A stretch of 64,000 nt of DNA from CAVQCX01 sp963711095 (GCA_963711095.1 CAVQCX010000038.1:124001-188000); one strand, 5' to 3'; positions 34,205-42,651 are shown, counted from the stretch's first letter. The notes: generated by a model not told the origin, from the sequence alone. Numbers and translations are program-made.

Positions 34205-35485
34205 ATGGCAAGACTGAAGTCGGCGAATGGTCGCTGGGTGGTCGGTGCGGATTTTTTCAATCGCGATCGCGAGTTAGGGCTGCTGAGGGCGCGCGTCGAA
34301 GCCGGCAGCCATGTGCTGCTGACGGGGCAGCGGCGTATGGGCAAGACCAGCATTGCCAAGGAGCTGGGCAGGCGCTTGTCGGAGGCAGGCTGGGTCTTTC
34401 TGTTTGCCGATGTCGAAGATGCCGAAAGCCCCGAGGACCTCGTCGCCGAAATTGCCGAGGCCGCTCACCCTGTTCAGGGGATGCTGAGCCGTTTCACCGA
34501 GCGGATGCGGAACTATCTCAGAGAGAATGTCGAAGAGATCAGCGCCTACGAGTTCAAGCTCAAGGTGCGTGCGGGCTTGGACGCGGGCTCCTGGAAAGGC
34601 CGCGGTGAAGAGCTGTTCGCCGCCTGCGCCCGCCACCCAAAACCGGTACTGCTGGCGATCGACGAGCTGCCGATCTTTCTGACCCGGCTGCTGAATCGTG
34701 GCCCGAAAGCAAACGGCACCGACCCGGAGGGCAGACGCCAGGTCGAGAACTTTCTCAGCTGGCTGAGGCGACAGCTCCAGACTCATTCCGACGGGAGTCT
34801 CGTCGTACTGGTGTCCGGCAGCATAGGCCTGGAGCCCCTTGTGCGCAGGCTCGGCCTCTCCGACCGTATCAATCACCTTGAGCCCCCCTTTCGTGTGGGT
34901 CCCTGGGACCAGACGACCAGCGCCGAATGCCTGCATGCGCTGGCGAATCACTACGGTCTTGATCTGGAGCCGCGCGTACCGGAAAAGGTGTACGAGCTGC
35001 TTGGCATCGGCATTCCCCATCACGTCCAGGCCTTCTTCACCCGACTGCACGAGGACGCCGTCATGCACGGCCGTGGCCGGGTATCCCTCGATGACGTGGA
35101 GCGCCTTTACCGAAATGGCATGCTCGGGCCTTCCGGGCAGAACGATCTGGCCCATTACGAAAAACGCCTGCGCGAAGGACTCGATGACAAGACCCATGAG
35201 ATCGCGATGGAGATTCTCACCGAGGCGGCGATTGCGCAGCGTTTCGATGACAGCTCCCGACGTTGCCTGGCAAAGCTTTACCAGCCATTGATCCCCGATG
35301 TGGAAGAGCGCATCAGCGATGTCCTGGAAGTGCTGCAGCACGACGGTTATCTGAGTCGGACCGATACGGGCTATGGGTTCGAATCCCGCTTGCTGAGGGA
35401 CTGGTGGCGGGCCAGATACGAGGGTCACTATGAGCCCCTGTGCAGTCGCCTCGACGATAACGGCCGGGGCAAAGGGAGCGCATGA
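34205..35485 (+). CDS. P-loop ATPase of archaeal-ATPase/MNS type (first of pair)
   Basis: The 426-residue protein has FFNRDRELGLLRARV, Walker A TGQRRMGKTSIAKEL (about residue 40) and Walker B PVLLAIDELPIFL (about residue 155). VVLVSGSIGLEPLVRRL acts as a sensor-like strand, and GIGIPHHVQAFF corresponds to the GGxP box of archaeal-type ATPases. A winged-helix-like C-terminus (SDVLEVLQHDGYLSRTDTGYGFESRLLRDWW) follows. No signal or membrane segment is present. ATG 34205 is chosen because GAGGGGGTGGGA precedes it and the upstream in-frame ATG overlaps the promoter. It is coupled to the second ATPase by an ATGA overlap. Function unknown; a paired NTPase switch, perhaps defensive, is inferred. Confidence 0.8.
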   Translation: MARLKSANGRWVVGADFFNRDRELGLLRARVEAGSHVLLTGQRRMGKTSIAKELGRRLSEAGWVFLFADVEDAESPEDLVAEIAEAAHPVQGMLSRFTERMRNYLRENVEEISAYEFKLKVRAGLDAGSWKGRGEELFAACARHPKPVLLAIDELPIFLTRLLNRGPKANGTDPEGRRQVENFLSWLRRQLQTHSDGSLVVLVSGSIGLEPLVRRLGLSDRINHLEPPFRVGPWDQTTSAECLHALANHYGLDLEPRVPEKVYELLGIGIPHHVQAFFTRLHEDAVMHGRGRVSLDDVERLYRNGMLGPSGQNDLAHYEKRLREGLDDKTHEIAMEILTEAAIAQRFDDSSRRCLAKLYQPLIPDVEERISDVLEVLQHDGYLSRTDTGYGFESRLLRDWWRARYEGHYEPLCSRLDDNGRGKGSA

Positions 35486-38103
35486 TCATGTCCGCCGACC
35501 AAGCCAGGGCTTTCACCCTTCGCAAGTTCAACCCGGGCGCCATGCAGAGCGACGAGGAGATCGCGCGCCAGTTCGTCGTGCGCGGCCATCAGCTCAACAC
35601 CATCATGAATGTGCTGCGAGACAACCTGGATGCAAGCTCGAATCAGCACTTGCTGTTGGTCGCGCCGCGGGGGCGGGGCAAGACTATGTTGCTGGCGAGG
35701 GTCGCGGCCGAGCTGCGAATGGACAGATCCCTGGCAAAGCGTCTGTTGCCGGTGCGCTTCATGGAAGAAAGCATGGAGGTGCTGGGAATCGCCGATTTCT
35801 GGCTCGAATGCTTGCTGCATCTCGCCAATGCGTTGAGCACGAGCCATCCGGACCGGGCCGCGGCGCTGCGCGCCAGCCGCGCCGAGCTGGCTTCCATCAT
35901 GGACGACAAGACCCTGGAGCAGCGCGCCCGCGCCGCGGTGCTGGACGTGGCCGATGCGCTGGACAGGCGGCTGGTGCTGATGCTCGAGAACCTGCAGGAC
36001 CTGGCCAGCGACGCCGGCGAGGACTTCGGTTGGCAGTTGCGCAAGGTCCTGCAGCACGAGCCGCGCATCATGGTGATCGCCACCGCAACCAGCCGGTTTG
36101 CCACCCTGGACCAGGCCGACAAGTCCTTCTTCGAAACCTTCCGCGAGATATCCCTGCCGGCCTTGAGCAACGGGGAATGCCGCCAGCTCTGGCAGGCCGC
36201 GACCGGAGATGCCATCGGTGAGCGGGAGATCACGCCGCTCAGCATTCTGACGGGTGGTAGCCCGCGGCTGTTGATTTTCATCGCCGGCTTTTCCAACCAC
36301 CATTCCATGCGCCAGTTGATGGAAGAACTGGTGACCCTCATCGACGACCATACCGAGTATTTCCGTGGGCACCTCGATGCCTTGCCGGCGAAGGAGAGGC
36401 GGGCATACATCGCACTGATCGATCTGTGGCAGCCGTCTACGGCCCGGGAGGTGGCGGGACGGGCGCGGATGGACATCCGTACAGCTTCATCGCTGCTCGG
36501 ACGATTGGTCAGCCGCGGCGCCGTGACGGTGGATGACCAATCGGCAAAGCGCAAGACCTACGTGGCCGCCGAACGGCTCTACAGCATCTATTACAAGCTG
36601 CGCCGCGAGCGCAACGAAGCGGCTGTGGTGCAGGGGCTGGTGCGCTTCATGGCGGTCTTCTACACCGGGCCGGACCTCCAGTCGATGGTCAGGTCCATTC
36701 TCGACGAATGCCGGGAGGTGGAAGGCATCCGGCAGGGACTGCGGCTTGCCATGACCACGGACTCCGGCATTCGCGAGCGTTTGATCAGCTACATGTCTTT
36801 CGAAGACGTGCTGGAGACCCTCGGTGAGCAGAGCGACGCGGTGGAGTGGGCCAGGAGCCGCGACTCGCTCGCGTTCGAGGACTATTCGCGCCAGAAGTAC
36901 GAGTCCGCTTTGGCGCGTCTCAATGAAATCGTCGGGCGGTTTGGTGACGCCGAAGAAACGGCGTTGAAGGAGGAGGTCGCCAGGGCATTGGTCAATCGCG
37001 GCGTTGTCCTGGCTGAGCTGGAACGCTGGGAAGAGGCGCTTGGCAGTTATGCAGAGGTCACGGATCGCTTCGGTAACGCTGCGAGAACGGCGTTGAAGGA
37101 ATCGGTGGCCGGCGCATTGGTCAATCGCGGTGGGGTCCTAAGAAAGCTGGGCCGGCGGGAAGATGCGCTCGCCAGTTACGCGGAGGTCATAGGCCGCTTC
37201 GGTGATGGCGCAGATGCCGCGTTGAAGAAGTGGGTGGCTAGGGCATTTCTCAGTCGCGGCGTGGTCCTGGATGAGCTGGAACGGCGGGAGGAGGCGCTCG
37301 CCAGTTTTGCCGGGGCCATAGACCGCTTCGGTGATGCCACCGACCCGGCGGTGAAGGAGTGGGTGGCTCGGGCACTGGTCAATCGGGGCGCGGTTTTGGG
37401 CAAGCTGGATCGGCGGGAAGAGGCGCTCGACAGTTGTGCCGAGGTGATAGACCGCTTCGGTGATGCCACGGATATGCCGTTGAAGGAGCAGGTGGCCATG
37501 GCATTGGTCAATCGCGGCGTTAACCTCGGCATATTGGAACGGCAGGAGGAGGCACTCGCCAGTTATGCCGAGGTCATTGACCGCTTCGGTGATGCCGTAG
37601 ATACCGCATTGAAGGAGCCGGTGGCTAGGGCATTTCTCAATCGCGGCGTGATCCTGGGCAAGCTGGACCGGCCGGAAGAGGCGCTCGCAAACGTCCAAGA
37701 GGTCGTGGAACGCTTTGCCGACGCTGGGGCGCTGGAGCTGCAACTACTTATTGCGAGGGCGCTGGGACGAACCTGGATCGACGGGAATCCGGAAACCACC
37801 GCGAGACTCTATTCGCTTTGGTATCGAGGTGTTCCGATAACGAATCCGGATACGTTGCGCAGCTTCCAATGGATCAGTCTGATGCTTCTGGAAATCGGCG
37901 TGCCTGCGACTGATCTCATTGATCTTCTCGAATCGAATCCGGAAAAGCGTGATCAAGTGTTCCCGCTCATCGTGGCTTTGCGGCTTGAGGCGGGGCAGGA
38001 TGTGCGCGTGCCGGCGGAGGTTCTGGAGGTTGCGGAAGATGTCAGAAAGCAGTTGATCGAGCTGCGGGCAGTACTTCAAAAGGACTCGTCCGCAACGGGT
38101 TGA
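35482..38103 (+). CDS. P-loop ATPase with winged helix and TPR array (second of pair)
   Basis: The 873-residue protein has Walker A LLVAPRGRGKTMLLARV (about residue 58), a Walker B-like RLVLMLENLQDL with Glu-Asn in place of Asp-Glu, VIATATSRFATLD and LTGGSPRLLIFIAGF (GGxPR box). A winged helix follows (STAREVAGRARMDIRTASSLLGRLVSRGAV). From about residue 487 come six exact 43-residue TPR-like units with consensus FGDAxxxALKExVARALVNRG, then a helical tail. There is no membrane segment. GGGAG precedes the ATG that overlaps the upstream stop. This sensor (TPR) plus NTPase layout is STAND-like, but no effector domain is recognised in either protein. Confidence 0.8.
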   Translation: MIMSADQARAFTLRKFNPGAMQSDEEIARQFVVRGHQLNTIMNVLRDNLDASSNQHLLLVAPRGRGKTMLLARVAAELRMDRSLAKRLLPVRFMEESMEVLGIADFWLECLLHLANALSTSHPDRAAALRASRAELASIMDDKTLEQRARAAVLDVADALDRRLVLMLENLQDLASDAGEDFGWQLRKVLQHEPRIMVIATATSRFATLDQADKSFFETFREISLPALSNGECRQLWQAATGDAIGEREITPLSILTGGSPRLLIFIAGFSNHHSMRQLMEELVTLIDDHTEYFRGHLDALPAKERRAYIALIDLWQPSTAREVAGRARMDIRTASSLLGRLVSRGAVTVDDQSAKRKTYVAAERLYSIYYKLRRERNEAAVVQGLVRFMAVFYTGPDLQSMVRSILDECREVEGIRQGLRLAMTTDSGIRERLISYMSFEDVLETLGEQSDAVEWARSRDSLAFEDYSRQKYESALARLNEIVGRFGDAEETALKEEVARALVNRGVVLAELERWEEALGSYAEVTDRFGNAARTALKESVAGALVNRGGVLRKLGRREDALASYAEVIGRFGDGADAALKKWVARAFLSRGVVLDELERREEALASFAGAIDRFGDATDPAVKEWVARALVNRGAVLGKLDRREEALDSCAEVIDRFGDATDMPLKEQVAMALVNRGVNLGILERQEEALASYAEVIDRFGDAVDTALKEPVARAFLNRGVILGKLDRPEEALANVQEVVERFADAGALELQLLIARALGRTWIDGNPETTARLYSLWYRGVPITNPDTLRSFQWISLMLLEIGVPATDLIDLLESNPEKRDQVFPLIVALRLEAGQDVRVPAEVLEVAEDVRKQLIELRAVLQKDSSATG
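36940..37713 (+). repeat. six 129-bp tandem units encoding TPR-like repeats
   Basis: Units start at each Phe of F-G-D/N-A/G and repeat with exactly 129-base spacing six times, followed by a degenerate seventh (FADAGALEL). Neighbouring units share long nucleotide stretches such as GACCGCTTCGGTGATGCC, indicating recent unit duplication or conversion. Confidence 0.85.
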
Positions 38104-38365
38104 GGGCCGGATGCAGGGTTCCTGATTAATGGGTGGCCGGCGCCTCTAACCCGAATTCCGCAAGTCGGGGATATGGACGAGCGTAACCTAATTGATTGGT
38201 TGAGGTCGGAGCTGAAAAGGTCGGCACTACAAGCCGAGCCGTCAGCTAAATGACCCCCGGCAAAGCCGCGGCCCTATCCGATGCGCGGGCCAAAGGCGCC
38301 ACCAAGTTTTACGCCGCCCCGGGGCGGATAACCGATTGCTCCGGCGACCTACTCCACTCTCTCAG

Positions 38366-38470
38366 GCGGTCTGGTATGGGTCTGGCGGGACCGTGAGCCG
38401 CCTGGACGGCGGCTCCCGAGCCTCCAGGGATGGATTCACGGCGTGTCCCGACAGGCCCATGCCAGACCGC
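38366..38470 (-). repeat. structured intergenic repeat (hairpin element), right inverted copy
   Basis: Arms GCGGTCTGGTATGGGTC (38366-38382) and 38454-38470 pair with two mismatches. The inner hairpin is GAGCCGCC / GGCGGCTC with a 5-base loop (38395-38415). The segment 38416-38446 matches, in reverse complement, 33648-33676 of the left copy, so the same element family lies inverted on both sides of the ATPase pair. Confidence 0.7.
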
Positions 38471-38579
38471 ATTCCCGCAATAGCTCCACATGGGTGAGCC
38501 GCGACCGGACGTCCGGTGGGCAAGCGGCGGAAACAGGAGTCGCGAGCGCCCGGGCCAGGACGGCCGGGGCGGGTGCCCG

Positions 38580-38625
38580 AGCGAAGCAGGATTGCGAAGC
38601 GCCGGGATCGCAGCGCGGCGAACGC
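38580..38625 (+). repeat. 46-bp direct repeat, right copy
   Basis: This matches 33516-33561 at 43 of 46 positions in the same orientation. It lies about 170 bases from the end of the intact cbbO, much as the left copy lies shortly before the cbbO fragment. Confidence 0.75.
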
Positions 38626-38793
38626 CCGGACAGGACGTCCGGGCTCAGGGTCGGTGAAACCTCCGACCCCGCGCCATGGATGGCTGCGTGCTCACCTGGT
38701 CAAACCGGCATGGGTGACCGCGCCCTTAGCCCGTTAAGCCCGCAGGGATGCCCGAGTGCCCACCCAGTCAAAACTCCACGGATGGCCGCCTGC

Positions 38794-41175
38794 TCACCCG
38801 GTCAAGGCCGCGAAGACCGCAGGCAACCTCTCCGGGAGGCGCTCCACATTGTCCACGATCGAATAGTTGTTCTCGCCGAAAATCCTCGCCACATAGCGGT
38901 CCGCTTGCGGATCCAAGGTCAGACAGTACGTGTAAATTCCCTTCATGGCCAGGTCCTCGACCGCCTTCTTGGCGTCGTGGCGCAGGTATTGGGGATCGCG
39001 CTCGTCGATGTCGGCGGGCTCGCCGTCGGTGATCAGCAGAACCATGCGCTTCTGCGCGGATTGCTGGGTCAGGTGCCAGCCGGCGTGGCGCAGCGCCGCG
39101 CCCATGCGCGTCGAGAGGCCGCCCTGCATGCCGGCCAGGCGCGACTTGGCTTCGTCGTCATAGGGCTGCTGGAAGTCCTTGAACCGGTAGTATTGAACGT
39201 CGTGGCGGCCGTCCGAGGCGAAGCCGTGCACCGCGAAGTTGTCGCCGATGGAGTCGATCGCCCAGGCCAGCAGGCCGGTGGATTCGCGGGTCAGGTCGAG
39301 GATCGAGGCGGCCTCCGCGTAGCCGGGCTCGCCCTCCTTGACGCCGACCTTCTGGTTAGTCGATTCGGACAGGTCCATCAGCACGACGATGGACAGGTCG
39401 CGGATGTGGCGGGTGATACGGATGTTGATGCGCGGGTCCGGCATGATGCCGCGGCGGATGTCGATCATGGCGCGCACCGCGGCGTTCAGGTCGAGCTCCT
39501 CTCCCTCTTCGTAGCCGCGCCGGCGCACTATGCCCTGGGGCTGCAGGGCGTCGATCAGGTGGCGGATGCGCGAGGCGATGGGCTTGTGCTTGGTGAGGAT
39601 CTGGTCCATCCGCTCGGGGTCACCCTTGGGCTGGCGGCGCTCGATCACTGTGGCCCATTCGGGTCTGGCGAGCTGAACCTGGTAGTCCCATTCGTCGTAG
39701 TGGTAGGGCTCGGAGACCGACTCCTTGCCCCACATCTCGTTGTAGCTGACGCCGTGGTCCTCGTAGGGGAAGAGCTCGGTGGAGCAAGTCCAGATCTCCT
39801 GGGCATCGTCGCCGGCGAATTCGCAGTCGACCTCATTGGCCATCTCCATGGCCGAGACATACCTGCGCACCTGCTTGTGGTGAGCGGGTAGGTAGTCGAG
39901 GCCGCGCTCCAGAAACAGGTTGTCGCTGAACGCCCACAGGTAGCGGTTGTCGTCCCGGTAGGGCAGCGGCCAGTTCTCCAGGATGCGCAGGTTGGGCAGG
40001 GCGACCTTGTGGATGAGTGCGTTGTAGAAGGTCACGCCGGCATCCCAGCTGATCTGGTTGTCTTCCCCACGCTCGGCCAGCGCGGTGCGAAACGCGGCGG
40101 CACTTGCGTTGATCAGCGGGTCGGCGTCGCGATAGTCCTCGTCCAGCAGGGCCTGGGCCATGCGCATCATCAGGTCCATGATGGGATGCAGCTCGCTGGC
40201 CTCGTCGTCTGGCGTCAGGGGTGCGGTGAAGAAGCTCAGCCAGAGCTTCTTGAGGCCCGGAAAGTCGCGAATCGCCAGGCGCTCTATGCGTGCGTCCTCG
40301 AACAGCTCGATGAGCTTCATCTGGGCCGGGTTGAGCTGCTCGGCGCTGATCCGTTGGCGGGTGTAGACCATGTGCGCCGCGCAGTGGGCGGCGGCCGCCC
40401 GGTAGACCTCTATCCCTTTTATCCCGCGGAAGCCGTCGAAGGCGTCCGGCAGGTGGATCTGGAAGTCTTCGATGAATGGCTTCAGGCCCTGGCGCGTCTC
40501 GTAGTCGCCGGAGGTGGGGCGCATGAAGAACGCCCGAGCCCAGAGGGCGCGCAGGTAGAAATTGAGCTTGCGCTGGTTGTCGACGAACAGGGTGCCGCGG
40601 CGTTCTTTCTGCAGCACCGCGCGGGCCGACTCGGTCTTGAGCCCGAAGTAGGCCATCTGCCCATCCAGGTCGCGGGCATGGGCCTGAGCACCCCAGAGTG
40701 CCCAGCGGCGCAGCCCGCCCAGGGTGAGCTTGGAGAGCAGCTCGTCCATGTTCTCCATCATCGGGCGCAGGCCGCGCGGCGCCTTGCCGGCCAGCTGGTG
40801 CAGCAGATTGAGATAGCCTCGCAGCACCTCGGCGTCGCCCAGGCGCTGGGCGGCCAGGGGCAGGTTGGCCATGACCAGGGTGATCACCGTGCCCGAGGTG
40901 TGCGAGGCGAGCTTCATCAGCGCGCCGACTACGTCCGGGATGATGTCCTCGCCGACTTCCTTGGCGACGCGGGGCATCTCCTGCACGTAGGTGAGGATCA
41001 GGTCCTCACCCTTGTTCAGGGTGCACATGGCCTTCATCCCGGTCAGGTAGTGGTCGAGCCCCTGGGGCGACATGACCCGGCCCGCCTCGTGATAGGAGGA
41101 CTCCAGGGCCTGGCGGTGCTCGTGGCCCGGATCGGTCTTGAGGCAGGAGACGTATTCGCTGAAATCGATGGTCAT
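38794..41175 (-). CDS. cbbO: RuBisCO activation protein CbbO (VWA domain)
   Basis: CbbO with CbbQ forms a AAA+ RuBisCO activase that removes inhibitory sugar phosphates; CbbO is the von Willebrand A-domain adaptor. The 793-residue protein has the long helical N-terminal region typical of CbbO and a C-terminal VWA domain with the MIDAS motif DLSES in SIVVLMDLSESTNQK. AALRHAGWHLTQQSAQKRMVLLITDGEPADIDERDPQYL follows. Its start codon lies 4 bases from the terminal inverted repeat of the adjacent GxxExxY cassette and has no evident ribosome site of its own. Last gene of the cbbLSQO order. Confidence 0.92.
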   Translation of the reverse strand: MTIDFSEYVSCLKTDPGHEHRQALESSYHEAGRVMSPQGLDHYLTGMKAMCTLNKGEDLILTYVQEMPRVAKEVGEDIIPDVVGALMKLASHTSGTVITLVMANLPLAAQRLGDAEVLRGYLNLLHQLAGKAPRGLRPMMENMDELLSKLTLGGLRRWALWGAQAHARDLDGQMAYFGLKTESARAVLQKERRGTLFVDNQRKLNFYLRALWARAFFMRPTSGDYETRQGLKPFIEDFQIHLPDAFDGFRGIKGIEVYRAAAAHCAAHMVYTRQRISAEQLNPAQMKLIELFEDARIERLAIRDFPGLKKLWLSFFTAPLTPDDEASELHPIMDLMMRMAQALLDEDYRDADPLINASAAAFRTALAERGEDNQISWDAGVTFYNALIHKVALPNLRILENWPLPYRDDNRYLWAFSDNLFLERGLDYLPAHHKQVRRYVSAMEMANEVDCEFAGDDAQEIWTCSTELFPYEDHGVSYNEMWGKESVSEPYHYDEWDYQVQLARPEWATVIERRQPKGDPERMDQILTKHKPIASRIRHLIDALQPQGIVRRRGYEEGEELDLNAAVRAMIDIRRGIMPDPRINIRITRHIRDLSIVVLMDLSESTNQKVGVKEGEPGYAEAASILDLTRESTGLLAWAIDSIGDNFAVHGFASDGRHDVQYYRFKDFQQPYDDEAKSRLAGMQGGLSTRMGAALRHAGWHLTQQSAQKRMVLLITDGEPADIDERDPQYLRHDAKKAVEDLAMKGIYTYCLTLDPQADRYVARIFGENNYSIVDNVERLPERLPAVFAALTG

Positions 41176-41178
41176 TTT

Positions 41179-41631
41179 GAACCGCTAAGGCGCAAAGGGC
41201 GCAAAGGATTACTTTGTAAGGATGATGCGCTGGATACCCTGGCGCAGGACTTCGACCTTGAAGTTGATCAATAGACCAAGCGGCGAGCTCAGTGCCTTCA
41301 GGTACGAAATGATCTGGGCCTTGTGGATCGGCAGCAAGGCGTCGACGGCCTTGAGCTCCACGACGAGTCTTTCGCCGACCAACAGGTCCAACCGGGATTC
41401 GCCCACCGTGACGCCCTTGTATGCGATGCCAATGAGGACTTGGCGTTGAAACGGCACGTTTCGCCCTTCGAGCTCAACTGCCAAAGCCGCTTCGTAGACA
41501 CTTTCCAGAAACCCCGGGCCGAGATTCCGGTGAACCTCGAGCGCCGCGCCGATGGTCTCGCGGGCAAGGCGCTCGAGGCGCGCGTCTGGCTCCATGAGGT
41601 TTCCTTTGCGTCCTTTGCGCCTTGGCGGTTC
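41179..41631 (-). mobile_element. inverted-repeat-bounded cassette carrying a GxxExxY gene
   Basis: The left end 41179-41208 (starting GAACCGCTAAGGCGCAAAGG) and right end 41603-41631 (its inverse, starting on the minus strand GAACCGCCAAGGCGCAAAGG) are near-identical inverted repeats of about 29 bp. The reading frame of the GxxExxY gene stops directly against one end and starts 8 bases inside the other. The same repeats bound two gene-free cassettes in this operon. Confidence 0.75.
41209..41595 (-). CDS. GxxExxY-family protein
   Basis: The 128-residue protein carries the namesake motif in GPGFLESVYEAAL, followed by QVLIGIAYKGVTVGESRLDLLVGERLVVELKAVDAL and HKAQIISYLKAL. These match a PD-(D/E)xK-like core (Asp, Glu-x-Lys). 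The family is common, uncharacterised and often found within repeat-bounded units. The ribosome site AAAGGA appears to be supplied by the terminal repeat itself. A nuclease-like or mobility-related role is inference only. Confidence 0.85.
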   Translation of the reverse strand: MEPDARLERLARETIGAALEVHRNLGPGFLESVYEAALAVELEGRNVPFQRQVLIGIAYKGVTVGESRLDLLVGERLVVELKAVDALLPIHKAQIISYLKALSSPLGLLINFKVEVLRQGIQRIILTK

Positions 41632-41640
41632 CGCCTTGCG

Positions 41641-42447
41641 TCAAAAATAGGTATTCACCGCAGCCCCCAGGGTGTCGCGCATGTCCGGGTCGTCGGTGAG
41701 CGGGGTGACCAGGGCCATCTGGCAGGCGGCCTGCGGGTCTATGCCCTTACGGATCAGTTGAGCGGCGTAGACCAGCAGGCGGGTCGACATGCCTTCGTCC
41801 AGACCATGGCCCTTGAGGTTGCGCGAGCGGTGCGCGACCTGCACCAGCTTCTCGGCCAACTGGGTGTCCACACCAGCTTCGTGAGCGACGATCTCGGTCT
41901 CGATCTCGGCGTCCGGGTAGTCGAAATCCAGGCCGCCGAAACGCTGCTTGGTGGACTGCTTGAGGTCCTTCATCAGCGACTGGTAGCCCGGGTTGTAGGA
42001 GATCACGACCTGGAAGTCGGTGTGCGCGCGGACCAACTCGCCCTTCTTCTCCAGGGGCAGCGCCCGGCGGTGATCGGTGAGCGGGTGAATCACCACGGTG
42101 GTGTCCTGACGCGCCTCGACCACTTCGTCCAGGTAGCAGATCGCGCCGATGCGCGCGGCTACGGTCAGCGGGCCGTCCTGCCATTGGGTGCCGTTGATGT
42201 CGAGCAGGAAGCGCCCCACCAGGTCGGAGGCGGTCATGTCCTCGTTACAGGCCACGGTGATCAGCGGCTTGCGCATCTTCCAGGCCATGTATTCGACAAA
42301 GCGCGATTTGCCGCAGCCGGTCGGGCCCTTGAGCATGACCGGCATGCGTGCGGCGTAGGCCGCCTCGTACATGGCGACCTCGTTGGCCACGGGGCGGTAG
42401 TAGGGCTCGCTCTTGATCAGGTACTGGTCGCGGTCGATGTCGGTCAT
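41641..42447 (-). CDS. cbbQ: RuBisCO activation ATPase CbbQ
   Basis: This is a MoxR-clade AAA+ ATPase of 268 residues. Walker A is MLKGPTGCGKSRFVEYMA (about residue 42), Walker B ICYLDEVVEAR, sensor 1 VVISYNPGYQS, followed by LKQSTKQRFGGLDFDYP, the CbbQ/NorQ family hallmark. With CbbO it reactivates inhibited RuBisCO. ATG at 42447 matches the known CbbQ N-terminus (RDQYLIKSEPYYRPVANEV). It is separated from cbbS by an intrinsic terminator and a small repeat-bounded cassette. Confidence 0.94.
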   Translation of the reverse strand: MTDIDRDQYLIKSEPYYRPVANEVAMYEAAYAARMPVMLKGPTGCGKSRFVEYMAWKMRKPLITVACNEDMTASDLVGRFLLDINGTQWQDGPLTVAARIGAICYLDEVVEARQDTTVVIHPLTDHRRALPLEKKGELVRAHTDFQVVISYNPGYQSLMKDLKQSTKQRFGGLDFDYPDAEIETEIVAHEAGVDTQLAEKLVQVAHRSRNLKGHGLDEGMSTRLLVYAAQLIRKGIDPQAACQMALVTPLTDDPDMRDTLGAAVNTYF

Positions 42448-42471
42448 GGAGATCGCCTTTCTGAAGAATTT

Positions 42472-42615
42472 GAACCGCAAAGGCGCAAAGAGCGCGAAGC
42501 GTGTTTGACGTTGCGGTTGTTGGTGTCAGCAGGGGTCCCGCCTCAGAGCCCGTGTCGGGTGCCGGATACCCACAAACCCAGCCGGTCCTTTCCCGTCCTT
42601 TGCGCCTTTGCGGTT
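42472..42615 (-). repeat. gene-free cassette between cbbS and cbbQ bounded by inverted repeats
   Basis: 42472-42501 starts GAACCGCAAAGGCGCAAAGA, and the inverse, CCTTTGCGCCTTTGCGGTT, ends at 42615. The interior of about 95 bases shows no gene. It is 144 bp long overall and is a miniature version of the GxxExxY cassette. Confidence 0.7.
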
Positions 42616-42651
42616 AAAAAAGCCCCCGCCCCGCGTGACGGAGCAGGGGCT
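42616..42651 (-). terminator. intrinsic terminator downstream of cbbS
   Basis: On the minus strand a 13-position stem (AGCCCC-T-GC-T-CCG pairing with CGG-G-GC-G-GGGGCT, two of the pairs U-G wobbles) with a 5-base loop is followed immediately by six T residues. It lies about 30 bases after the cbbS stop, ahead of cbbQ. Confidence 0.8.

Larger units (their letters stand above)
38104..38793. other. 690-bp region without recognised genes (right flank of island)
   Basis: This stretch holds the inverted hairpin element (38366-38470), the right 46-bp repeat (38580-38625), a perfect CCCGGAC/GTCCGGG hairpin (38624-38642) and a short extra copy of the cbbO stop region at about 38673-38703. Two tiny overlapping reading frames (ATG 38173 to 38253, then ATG 38250 onward) have plausible spacing but no recognised homology. 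Confidence 0.55.

Noticed and set aside
38173..38400. Two tiny overlapping frames downstream of the TPR-ATPase
   Set aside because: Spacing and a GGGGA site are suggestive, but 26 and about 50 codons without homology, running into a hairpin repeat, are not enough to call genes.
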